Source: a virus
DNA: 38,689 bases
Virus record (IMG/VR): IMGVR_UViG_3300035698_027676
Location: 1-38,689 of that record
Strand: one strand, 5' to 3'
Part shown: positions 1 to 7,348 of the stretch, piece by piece
How positions within the stretch are numbered: the first letter of the stretch is position 1
Layout: the number at the start of each line of letters is the position of its first letter
Position numbers and translations under genes: made by a program
Notes under the pieces: generated by a model
What the model was told of the DNA's origin: nothing
The model's database searches: none
The model's input: the letters and a program-made list of their open reading frames with translations, nothing else

Positions 1-2
1 AT

Positions 3-326
3 AATAGAAGCTCGATAACCGCTAGCGATGATTTAGCAGACATCACTAGTGAACCTAGTGGCAATGGATACACAAGAGCCGCCGCCACTCCTGGTACAGA
101 TTTTACTTTAGCACTAACACCTTTAGGAAATGTCCAAGCAAATTCTCCAATAATTGCCTTTGCATCCACAGGTAATTGGACTACTGTAAAGCGTTTATTT
201 TTAGCTACTTCTGCTGATAATAGTGGTTATTTACTTGCTACAGCTACACTATCTGAATCAGTAGATATGACCGCAGGTGATTTAATAAATCTGCGATTGG
301 GTTTAGCATTGAAAAATTGTCCCTAG
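3..326 (+). CDS. Virion/tail structural protein, C-terminal fragment
   Basis: An open frame enters from the left edge and ends at TAG 324-326, giving the last 107 residues of a larger protein. The visible part is rich in Ser, Thr, Ala, Asn and Gly and predicted to be beta-rich. It contains the stretch TTVKRLFLATSADNSGYLLA, a pattern I associate with small phage virion or fibre-associated proteins (value per unit, LATSxDNSG, then a closing strand). No catalytic motif is visible. It is convergent with the next minus-strand gene, overlapping it by 24 bases. The function is inferred from style only and the N-terminus lies outside the window. Confidence 0.6.
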   Translation, partial: NRSSITASDDLADITSEPSGNGYTRAAATPGTDFTLALTPLGNVQANSPIIAFASTGNWTTVKRLFLATSADNSGYLLATATLSESVDMTAGDLINLRLGLALKNCP

Positions 327-830
327 AATAGATGCTTGTAAAACTTCAATTGTTTTAATTTCAACGGAATTTATTATAGAAATAGATTTTTCATCTATTA
401 AAATATCTTCACCATATTCAAAACGAAGATATTCTGCTCCTTTATCTTTAATGTCTTTTAGATTAGCGGATGTTATTGGAGATTTATGTTTATCATACCA
501 TCTGTTTCGTTCTGAATTTTTCCATTTTCTCCACACTTCATCTCTTAATTTTGTTGTAGAAGGTTTGTAATCTTTTGGAATTTGAGGAAGATTTATTTTA
601 TATCCCGTTTCTGTCGCGCGAATAAATTCTTCTTCGTCACGATTAAAAATGTCATATTCACAAAAAATTTCACTTGCTGGTTCACTCGTTTTTCCTGTTT
701 TTGCCACAAACCACACCGGAGAACTTATTCCAACAACTTGGATATTTTTTCCTTCAATCAAATCATAACGTTCTTTTTTGGTTAGAAAAATATTGTGTGA
801 AATCAACAATCCTAATTCATTCATATTCAT
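303..830 (-). CDS. Hypothetical protein, 175 aa
   Basis: Soluble charged protein that I do not recognise. The central part (about residues 75-115) is rich in Lys, Arg and Trp (KLRDEVWRKWKNSERNRWYDK), which could be a nucleic-acid-contacting helix. The C-terminal third alternates beta-type and charged segments. There is no signal peptide or membrane segment. A second in-frame ATG six bases downstream (824) is better spaced from the weak AGGT Shine-Dalgarno, so the true start may be MNELG. It is divergent from the protease gene at 898; the 67-bp gap should hold both promoters. Confidence 0.6.
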   Translation of the reverse strand: MNMNELGLLISHNIFLTKKERYDLIEGKNIQVVGISSPVWFVAKTGKTSEPASEIFCEYDIFNRDEEEFIRATETGYKINLPQIPKDYKPSTTKLRDEVWRKWKNSERNRWYDKHKSPITSANLKDIKDKGAEYLRFEYGEDILIDEKSISIINSVEIKTIEVLQASILGTIFQC

Positions 831-872
831 ACCTATTTAAGTGTTGCAAAACTCATGCTATGTATGCGGTTA

Positions 873-881
873 TGTCATAAT
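873..881 (+). promoter_or_regulatory. Possible extended -10 promoter for the protease gene
   Basis: TGTCATAAT matches an extended -10 element (TG-N-TATAAT with one mismatch), 17 bases before the ATG at 898. No convincing -35 is present. The element overlaps a short dyad, GTCAT-AAT-ATGAC (874-886), that could be an operator half-site pair. Weak, position-based call. Confidence 0.28.
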
Positions 882-897
882 ATGACTACATAAATAC

Positions 898-1860
898 ATG
901 TCTTACTCGATTAAATCATTTTTTACAATTTCTATTTCCTTCATAGTTATTTTACTAATTTTAGTGTTTTATAACAAACCCGAAGGTGATAAAATCCTAT
1001 TCAGGTGGGCTCCCGATGATAATGTTGTCGAAATGCCACTTGTACTAGATAGCGATCCATCAAAAGCATCTTATCAATATGCCCCACAAGAAGATAGAGA
1101 GTTGGAATTTAGAAAATGGTTAGCTCCATCTATAAAAATTATAGCTAGGGGTGCTAGTGGTTCAGGAACAATTATTTATTTCGATCAAATTAAGGGAGAG
1201 GCATATGCTGCATCATGCGGACATCTCTGGGAAGGTAATCAGACAGCAGAACAATTAAAAAGAAAACCGGTTTCTGCCACAATAATAATTTGGTATCATA
1301 ATGAAAAAAAACTTAAAGAACCACGCAAATATGAAGCCCAAGTTATTTTTTGGAGCAATGATCGTGGTTTTGATTCAAGTTTATTAAAGTTCAAACCTGA
1401 TTGGGTGCCTGATTTTTTCCCAATTGGACCTACAGACTACACAATAAATGTAGGAACCATACTTCATTCTTGCGGATGTGATGGCGGAAGAGAGGTTGCA
1501 CATTATGATGTGGAATTTATGGAATACAGAGGAGTAGACATTATTACTACAAAAAATAGTCCTCGTCCGGGTCGTTCAGGTGGTGGTTTAATGTCGAACG
1601 ATGGTTTTTATGTTGGAACATGTTGGGGGACTTCAGATACGTCATCTGGTGGTGGTGTTGGTTATTTTACACCCTTAGAATCTATTCACAAAGTATATTC
1701 TGACAATGATTATCAATGGCTTTTAGATATGTCTAATATAATTCCAGCAAGACGTATTCCCATACATGATTGGCACCATCCTGACCAACAATGGGAATCC
1801 AATCAAATACCAATTCCTCGCGGTCCTGCAATACCAATTCCTCATGTTTCTTTACCGTAA
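898..1860 (+). CDS. Membrane-anchored trypsin-like serine protease
   Basis: 320 aa. Residues 8-25 form an uncleaved-looking hydrophobic N-terminal segment, so the protein is probably a type II membrane or signal-anchored protein with its protease domain outside the cytoplasm. The catalytic triad of the chymotrypsin/HtrA fold is visible: His109 in AASCGHLW, Asp159 in RGFDSSLLKF, and Ser227 in GRSGGGLM. The oxyanion Gly residues around Ser227 are intact. There is no PDZ domain. The last 45 residues are Pro/Ile-rich (IPIPRGPAIPIPHVSLP) and may be a tether or ligand. It is monocistronic and converges on the nuclease gene with a 9-base overlap. Substrate unknown; a periplasmic or envelope role in lysis, exclusion or virion processing is inference. 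Confidence 0.8.
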   Translation: MSYSIKSFFTISISFIVILLILVFYNKPEGDKILFRWAPDDNVVEMPLVLDSDPSKASYQYAPQEDRELEFRKWLAPSIKIIARGASGSGTIIYFDQIKGEAYAASCGHLWEGNQTAEQLKRKPVSATIIIWYHNEKKLKEPRKYEAQVIFWSNDRGFDSSLLKFKPDWVPDFFPIGPTDYTINVGTILHSCGCDGGREVAHYDVEFMEYRGVDIITTKNSPRPGRSGGGLMSNDGFYVGTCWGTSDTSSGGGVGYFTPLESIHKVYSDNDYQWLLDMSNIIPARRIPIHDWHHPDQQWESNQIPIPRGPAIPIPHVSLP

Positions 1861-2646
1861 CGCTGCCGTTAATTTTGGAGTTTTCAAAAAAGGACAAAGA
1901 GAAGAATATTCACATCTATTACAATGATTTCCAATAGTGCCCCATACACTAGATGGATCTTTTTCTTCAATCCTATTATAACTTTCAAAAAGTTCTTTTT
2001 CTGCTGAAAGGAGAGACTTTTCGGAAAAGTTAGCTCCAATTAAATTTCCACCTTCCACATAATACAATGCTGCTTTTATTGATTTTGCGGGTATGTCGAG
2101 TTGCTTTTGCATCACTCTAGAATAAGCTCTTAATTGCAAATCAGATTTAATGGTTTTGTTATTTTTTCTCCATCTTCCCTTTTTTGTTGTTTTATAATCA
2201 ATAATGAATATTTTATCATCTTTTTTAATAACACGATCAATAACCCCAACAAGCATTTTTTTATTTGGTGGATCTAAATCGTACTCAAATTTGTATTCTA
2301 AGTCCCCCTCAAAACCAATGGAATCCATAAGGCTTTGAAGAGCCCTCATATGTCCTGGCAATCGTTTTTTGTAAGGAGCGGGAAGTGGTGGGGCTTTTTC
2401 TGATTCTCCATAATAGCTTTCAATTAGGATTTTTCCATTCAACACCCCATCACAAATTTCTTGGAGAGATTTTTTCCCTCTATGTCCCACAAAATCTTCA
2501 GCAATTTTGTGAACAATATGACCATACACAAAATAAAAGGGTTCTGGTTCTGGAGAGGGTTTTTTAAAGTGATACTTAAATCTATATTTACAGGCACAAG
2601 TATCCCAAACATCTTTACGACTTACAGAAATGTGACTAATTTTCAT
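1852..2646 (-). CDS. Cas4/RecB-like PD-(D/E)XK nuclease with Fe-S cysteines
   Basis: 264 aa. The PD-(D/E)XK core is seen as His46, Asp137 (VGVIDRVI) and Asp150-x-Lys152 (IIDYKTTK), with a following Gln171 (QLRAY motif) typical of the RecB family. Cys17 or Cys19 near the N-terminus and Cys242, Cys245 and Cys251 in the C-terminal CNRCEYSSLC form the four-cysteine set that binds a 4Fe-4S cluster in Cas4/AddB-type exonucleases. Length fits a stand-alone Cas4-like phage exonuclease. It is divergent from the primase gene, sharing a 75-bp promoter region. Likely role is processing of DNA ends in replication or recombination. No CRISPR array or other cas gene is nearby, so I do not call it cas4. Confidence 0.85.
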   Translation of the reverse strand: MKISHISVSRKDVWDTCACKYRFKYHFKKPSPEPEPFYFVYGHIVHKIAEDFVGHRGKKSLQEICDGVLNGKILIESYYGESEKAPPLPAPYKKRLPGHMRALQSLMDSIGFEGDLEYKFEYDLDPPNKKMLVGVIDRVIKKDDKIFIIDYKTTKKGRWRKNNKTIKSDLQLRAYSRVMQKQLDIPAKSIKAALYYVEGGNLIGANFSEKSLLSAEKELFESYNRIEEKDPSSVWGTIGNHCNRCEYSSLCPFLKTPKLTAALR

Positions 2647-2665
2647 GTGTTTTTACCAATTAACC

Positions 2666-2694
2666 TTGACGTGATAGAAATAATCTACCATAAT
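2666..2694 (+). promoter_or_regulatory. sigma70-type promoter driving the primase gene
   Basis: TTGACG (2666-2671) and CATAAT (2689-2694) are separated by exactly 17 bases, each 5 of 6 to consensus. Transcription would start near 2701, about 20 bases before the primase ATG at 2722, which follows the Shine-Dalgarno AGGGAG. This is the best housekeeping-type promoter I found in the window and fits early expression of replication genes. Confidence 0.65.
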
Positions 2695-2721
2695 TAACAA
2701 ATAAATTCCAGGGAGATTCCT

Positions 2722-3798
2722 ATGTCTGTAGATTTTGATAGATTTTTAGATTGGGCTGAATCTCGTTTTGATGATGTTGTTGTTAAAGGCAATGAAATTA
2801 AGATAAATTCTATTTTTGCCGACGACAACAAACATCATCTTTGGTGCAATCCAACAGGCGGAAAGAAAAATCGTTCCAATGGTGTTTTTCATTGTTGGAA
2901 AACAGACATGAAGGGATCTCTTATTAGTCTCGTTATGAAAGTGGACAATTGTCCGTTTGAAGAGGCAATAGAAACTCTTGGCGGGAGTGACACGCGCCTT
3001 TCAGAATTAGAAAAACGAGTTCAAGAAGTTTTTGATTCAAAACCTCAAACGCCAACAGTAGAATTACCACCACAAGAAAAAAAACTTATTTTGCCTAGAT
3101 TTACATATTCATTTGACGACTTACCCAGCACAAACTATCACCGTGTTCGCGCTGAAGTTTATTTGTTTGAACGTCGATTAACTACAGACAATTTAATGGT
3201 TTGTACAACTGGAGAATACCGTAGCCGTATTATTATTCCGTATTACGACCAAAAAGGAGAATTAATTTATTGGAATAGTCGTTATATTGGAGATTCTAAA
3301 GCAGCTCTTAGATACAGAGGTCCAGATGACGAAGATGAAGAATTGAACCCTTTGGGTGTTGGTAAAGGGGATGTTCTTTATTTTCCAAAATGGCCAGAAA
3401 AAGGAAGTCATGTACATCTGGCTGAAGGAGAATTTGATGGGAAATCTATTTGTCTTGCTGGATTTTTTGGAGGTGCTTTTGGTGGAAAATCATTAACGGA
3501 AGCTCAAATTGGTATTTTGCGATCTAATCAATATGTTCCTATTTTATGTCTAGATTCAGACAAATATGGAAAACACGCATTGCGCAAGATGGGAAACCAA
3601 TTATTATCAGAAGGTTTTTCTAAAATTGGCTTTATACGCCCCCCCCAACAATATAAGGATTGGAATGAATTTTTACAAAATCTAGGCTTTAAGATATTAA
3701 AAAACTATATTCAGAGCAAAACTAAGTTTTATGATCCTAGCCATGGAGAAATTGATGGGGGATGGATGACTTTGGGTCTACAGTTTAAAGATATTTAA
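2722..3798 (+). CDS. DNA primase (DnaG-type zinc and Toprim domains)
   Basis: 358 aa. The N-terminus carries a reduced CHC2-like zinc-binding region with Cys42 (HHLWCNPTGG) and His57-Cys58 (GVFHCWK), followed by a helix resembling the family's IxxVM segment. The Toprim domain shows Glu235/Glu237 and Asp239 (AEGEFDG) and Asp278-x-Asp280 (CLDSDKYG), the metal-binding acidic residues of primase catalysis. It ends soon after, without a helicase domain, so it resembles the short stand-alone primases (T4 gp61-like size) that work with a separate helicase. It synthesises RNA primers for lagging-strand replication. The start at 2722 has AGGGAG upstream. Confidence 0.85.
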   Translation: MSVDFDRFLDWAESRFDDVVVKGNEIKINSIFADDNKHHLWCNPTGGKKNRSNGVFHCWKTDMKGSLISLVMKVDNCPFEEAIETLGGSDTRLSELEKRVQEVFDSKPQTPTVELPPQEKKLILPRFTYSFDDLPSTNYHRVRAEVYLFERRLTTDNLMVCTTGEYRSRIIIPYYDQKGELIYWNSRYIGDSKAALRYRGPDDEDEELNPLGVGKGDVLYFPKWPEKGSHVHLAEGEFDGKSICLAGFFGGAFGGKSLTEAQIGILRSNQYVPILCLDSDKYGKHALRKMGNQLLSEGFSKIGFIRPPQQYKDWNEFLQNLGFKILKNYIQSKTKFYDPSHGEIDGGWMTLGLQFKDI

Positions 3799-3810
3799 CT
3801 CTTTTAAAGT

Positions 3811-4269
3811 ATGGAAACACTAAAATATTTCGTAGGCAAAATCTGCACTATTCTTACCCGCCCCCATAACAGGAATTTTATGGAGGAAGATCCTGAAAAT
3901 TATCGAGAACAAGTTTATCAATATTTTCTTGGAAAAATACTTGAAGTAGATGGGAATGGCATTCTGATTGAACAAATTGTTACTCCGGAACGATTAAAAA
4001 GTTATTTCTTTTTTCACAGTATTGTGGGAATATGCGAAGAACAGTCTATTGAAGCAAATACCCCAGAAAATGAGAAACTTATTCAAGACATCCAAGAAAC
4101 CTATCAAAATCAAAAAAACACAGAAACGGCAATAAAAGAAGCTGTTAATGCTTCTCCAACTAAAGATGGACCCATAGTTCTTGGAGAGGTTACTCCGGAA
4201 GGAAATTTAATTAATACTGATGATTTACTCAATAAAGCACAAAAAATGAAAGAAAAGTTTGGTGAATGA
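3811..4269 (+). CDS. Hypothetical protein, 152 aa, possible Sm-like barrel
   Basis: Not recognised. The first 70 residues alternate beta-type segments, KYFVGKICTILTRP then YQYFLGKILEVDGNGILIEQI, and this layout loosely recalls an Sm/Hfq or SH3-like barrel. The second half is acidic, helical and probably disordered. Starts 12 bases after the primase stop with no clear Shine-Dalgarno, so translation may depend on the upstream gene. It ends in TGA, and the following gene starts 26 bases later, suggesting one operon. The barrel idea is a guess from pattern only. Confidence 0.55.
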   Translation: METLKYFVGKICTILTRPHNRNFMEEDPENYREQVYQYFLGKILEVDGNGILIEQIVTPERLKSYFFFHSIVGICEEQSIEANTPENEKLIQDIQETYQNQKNTETAIKEAVNASPTKDGPIVLGEVTPEGNLINTDDLLNKAQKMKEKFGE

Positions 4270-4295
4270 AAATGTTTTGCTTCAATATATAAGAT

Positions 4296-5099
4296 ATGTC
4301 ATTCTTAAATTATTATCTAGATCGTCGGGAAACTAAAGTCTTGGAAATGGCTGTCCCGGCAGCAAAATTTGGCGATAAAACTGTTCATGAAAAGCGCAAA
4401 GTTCCCATTTTTATGGATCAAGCAGATATTGATTATCTATATCAATTCCCGCCTTCTCTTTGGTCTCAGGCTTTATCTTACAGATATAATGAACTTCTTT
4501 ATTCTGCACAAAAAGCTGGAGGAAGAAAAAGAAAACTTGATGATGTTCAAAACGTCACATTAACATTGGAATCTGGTAAGGGTGGAGATCAAAAAATTCA
4601 ATTTCCAAAAGTAGAGGTTGGAATTAATGATTTGATGCACCGTTTAACTGCCGATGTTGATGATGATTATATTTCTCAAATTGGAAAATCAGAAGAAGAT
4701 AAAGCGACATATCAAAAACACGCTGATGAAAATAAATTAGGACATTATGGTTTTGATTTAACTGGAATGAAGCGCAGCAAAAAAGGATATGGAACCAGTG
4801 AAGGTTTTGTGCTAATGGATAAGAACACAGCCAGAAAGCGTTTGGCTACTTTGCGAAACGCCATAGCGGATGGATGGTATGGAGGAGTCCCCAAAGACGC
4901 CACTATGAAACCTATGAAATATGGCACAGGTTCTCGTAAAAATATGTGGGTTCATAACGAAGAAGAACTTAGACAATTGCCAAATAACAAAAAGTATGGG
5001 AAAACACGAGATGGAAAACGTATTTGGTATGGTTATATGCAAAGTGGAAAAGCGATTCGTTTTTGCAGAATACTTTGCCGGTTCTTAAGCCCGCAATGA
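4296..5099 (+). CDS. Hypothetical phage protein, probable N-terminal part of a frame-broken 879-aa protein
   Basis: 267 aa as read. No family recognised. It is soluble, mixed alpha/beta, Lys-rich and contains GYGTSEGFVLMD and RDGKRIWYGY segments. The last 11 residues (CRILCRFLSPQ) differ in character from the rest: they hold the only cysteines. If the ribosome, or the true sequence, shifts -1 in the T5 run at 5060-5064, the frame continues as IRF-LQNTLPVLKPAMM into the next gene, giving one 879-aa protein. As written it ends in an ATGA overlap with the next ATG at 5096. No Shine-Dalgarno is visible before either start. Confidence 0.6.
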   Translation: MSFLNYYLDRRETKVLEMAVPAAKFGDKTVHEKRKVPIFMDQADIDYLYQFPPSLWSQALSYRYNELLYSAQKAGGRKRKLDDVQNVTLTLESGKGGDQKIQFPKVEVGINDLMHRLTADVDDDYISQIGKSEEDKATYQKHADENKLGHYGFDLTGMKRSKKGYGTSEGFVLMDKNTARKRLATLRNAIADGWYGGVPKDATMKPMKYGTGSRKNMWVHNEEELRQLPNNKKYGKTRDGKRIWYGYMQSGKAIRFCRILCRFLSPQ

Positions 5100-6934
5100 T
5101 GGTGGATAGAAAAATCTTTTTAATACACATAAAGAAATTAATGAATAGAGCTAACCAGATAGAAGAAGATCTTGGTTTTGATAATGGATTTGATATTTAT
5201 ATGCAAGCTGGTGACCCCAACCAACGAAAACACTTGGAAGATGAAGTTTCTCGAATTGAAACGTGGTTAAAAAATCCACAAAATAAAAAACCCTCAAGTG
5301 GAAAAGATACAAAACATAATGAAAGGAAAGAAAAAAACAAACAAAAGAAAATAATTATTGCAGTTTTAGAAGGCACATCTTCAGCAGCACATTCATATAT
5401 GGAAGATATGCAAAAAACAAGAGGAGGAATTTCATATCAACAGGCTCTTAAAGCATTAAGTTCAAATAAAGGATTGATGAAGGATTATTTAGTGAAAACG
5501 GTGTCGGCATACAAACAACAAGCTAAAAATGTTCAAGAAAAAGCAGAACGTTATAAAGATCCTCATGATTGGAATGTGCATCACTTTAATCCAGACTATC
5601 GTAATTTACATACTTCTGCTGTAGGGTTTGGTACCGTTAATACCAATTGGCAACAAAAAGAAACTGTCCATGGAGCTTTGCTAAAATTAGGCATCGAACC
5701 TGATGAATTTTGGCAAGAGTTAAAACCATACTTAGCGCAAGCAGGATCAGAAGACGATATTCCTTACGTCCAACCACATCCGGGACATAAACAGGAAGGT
5801 AGTGGAGAAAATATACTTTTTGGTAGCATAGGAAATGGACTTAATTCTTTTCTTGGGAAACCCGGTTTGCATGAAACTCCCGCATGGTTTGCAATGATTA
5901 AAAATTGGTGGGAAATATTTGAAAATGCTTCTGATTATTTGAGAGGTAGATTGGGAAGTAAAGCATTTATTCCTTTTGCTAGACAATTTGACAAATATAA
6001 AACTGGCAATTACGATAAAACGGCTATAAAATCTAGTTTTAATCAAATGTCTAAAACAGCAAAACAAACGAGTGAAAATTACGCAGCAATGGTATATCAA
6101 TTAAAAAGCAGGCTCCGTCCAGGGACTCCAGGTGGTCCTGATCTTGGAGATGTGCTTGGACACATTGGTTATCAATTACAACCTACCGCTCAAAATATTG
6201 CCTATAAATGGAATAGAATTCACCGTCCTGAAGATCCTGGTTTCAAACAACACGGAGTTCACGGACAAACCAGTCATGACATTGAAACTCTAAAACAATT
6301 AATTGACAAAGAGTTAGTTAGCGATGAACAAGTAGCCCAAGAAGTGGCTCAAGCTGTGGGAAGTCAAAAGAAAGTAGCAGCATCAATTGCTGGCGGCATG
6401 AATGCTGGAGAACAAAAAATGATACAACACGTTGTAGATACGGGTTTGGCATTTCAAATGTATAGACAGATCTATATTTGGCTTAAACAAGAATCTGGAG
6501 AACAATGGAACTTAAAAGAAGCCAATGCATTTGCTAGTAGTGCAGTAGACAAATACATGTTAAAACAAGGTTATGGTGGTCGTAATTTTGGAGGACTTCC
6601 GCAGGGAGATCCTAAAAATGCTTTTGCGATTACAAAAAATCAAAAAGAACAAGAAGATCAATTGCGCCAACAATTTCCTGATGCTGCTAAAAAACTAGGA
6701 CCAGGAACATTGGTTCCGCCCACTAGTGGAAAAATTTCAGATCAAGCAGATCATCTTGTTAAATTATTACAAGTCTTACAAAATCCTAAAACACTTATGG
6801 CTCTTAGAAAGAGTTCAAAACGTTATAACAAACGACTTAGAGATTTTTTTGAAAAGAAAGTCCAAGACAAGGAAGTGGGCTATGTAATTATTCAAAAAGT
6901 TCTTATAGGTGTTGATAAATTAGATAAAAAATAA
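5096..6934 (+). CDS. Large hypothetical phage protein (612 aa), possibly the C-terminal part of a frame-broken protein
   Basis: No family recognised. The frame is open upstream to at least 5024, but ATG 5096 overlaps the previous stop as ATGA, so I chose it for the two-gene reading. Residues about 55-90 (numbered from 5096) are a highly basic Lys/Asn-rich linker (HNERKEKNKQKKIIIAV). The remainder is largely helical with a Gly/Pro-rich middle (PGTPGGPDLGDVLGHIGYQL) and a basic C-terminus. There is no signal peptide or membrane segment. The size and charge pattern would suit a virion-internal or DNA-packaged protein, but that is a guess. It converges on the next minus gene with no gap, and a small hairpin lies at 6936-6952. 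Confidence 0.65.
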   Translation: MMVDRKIFLIHIKKLMNRANQIEEDLGFDNGFDIYMQAGDPNQRKHLEDEVSRIETWLKNPQNKKPSSGKDTKHNERKEKNKQKKIIIAVLEGTSSAAHSYMEDMQKTRGGISYQQALKALSSNKGLMKDYLVKTVSAYKQQAKNVQEKAERYKDPHDWNVHHFNPDYRNLHTSAVGFGTVNTNWQQKETVHGALLKLGIEPDEFWQELKPYLAQAGSEDDIPYVQPHPGHKQEGSGENILFGSIGNGLNSFLGKPGLHETPAWFAMIKNWWEIFENASDYLRGRLGSKAFIPFARQFDKYKTGNYDKTAIKSSFNQMSKTAKQTSENYAAMVYQLKSRLRPGTPGGPDLGDVLGHIGYQLQPTAQNIAYKWNRIHRPEDPGFKQHGVHGQTSHDIETLKQLIDKELVSDEQVAQEVAQAVGSQKKVAASIAGGMNAGEQKMIQHVVDTGLAFQMYRQIYIWLKQESGEQWNLKEANAFASSAVDKYMLKQGYGGRNFGGLPQGDPKNAFAITKNQKEQEDQLRQQFPDAAKKLGPGTLVPPTSGKISDQADHLVKLLQVLQNPKTLMALRKSSKRYNKRLRDFFEKKVQDKEVGYVIIQKVLIGVDKLDKK

Positions 6935-7285
6935 TCAACTTTTAAGAAGTTGTAAGTAATGGTTTTTCAATTCTTTAATTGGAATATCTTTTACTTTTTT
7001 ACGATTAATGTGTTCAAACATTCCGCTAATTGGTACTCCTTTTTTTACAATATCAAGTAAATTCAACAATTCTTCAACTGTGTCTTTTGGATTCTTTTTA
7101 ATCGTTTGTAAAAGTTGATTTACAACATTTTTTTTAAAGGGAGTTAATTTAGTTCCCATATTTTTTAATTTTTTGTTTATTTCTTTTTCTATTTCTATTT
7201 CTTTTGTTTCAACAGCAGGTTTGTCTACGGGCGTTTCTTCTTTTGGTTTTTTTGGTTCTTCGGGTTCGAAACCCAAATCTAACAA
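6935..7285 (-). CDS. C-terminal part of a TGA-interrupted acidic/Pro-rich protein
   Basis: 116 aa if started at the TTG at 7285. No ATG or Shine-Dalgarno is present. The same frame is open without a break back to the TGA at 7349-7351 that ends the 418-aa gene upstream. The 21 linking codons encode the same acidic, Pro-rich style (DDDEPIKDKPEPSEDQD) seen on both sides. The natural reading is therefore one 556-codon gene (6935-8605) with a single in-frame TGA. The C-terminus is helical and basic (NVVNQLLQTIKKNPKDTVEE), possibly a small folded domain. Alternatives are stop-codon readthrough, a recent nonsense mutation or a base error. Confidence 0.6.
   Translation of the reverse strand: MLDLGFEPEEPKKPKEETPVDKPAVETKEIEIEKEINKKLKNMGTKLTPFKKNVVNQLLQTIKKNPKDTVEELLNLLDIVKKGVPISGMFEHINRKKVKDIPIKELKNHYLQLLKS
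6936..6952. terminator. Weak hairpin between convergent genes
   Basis: CAACTT-TTAAG-AAGTTG forms a 6-bp stem with a 5-base loop. Read on the minus strand it is followed by ATTATTTTTTAT, so it could act as an intrinsic terminator for the 6935-8605 gene set. On the plus strand no T-run follows. The stem overlaps the minus gene's last codons. The stem is short and AT-rich, so termination strength is doubtful. Confidence 0.4.
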
Positions 7286-7348
7286 ATCTTGATCTTCTGA
7301 AGGTTCAGGTTTGTCCTTTATGGGCTCGTCATCATCTTCATAATCTTT

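Noticed and set aside
5194-5201. TATAAATA late-type element on the minus strand
   Set aside because: It lies inside a plus-strand gene with no minus-strand gene downstream nearby; expected by chance in AT-rich DNA.
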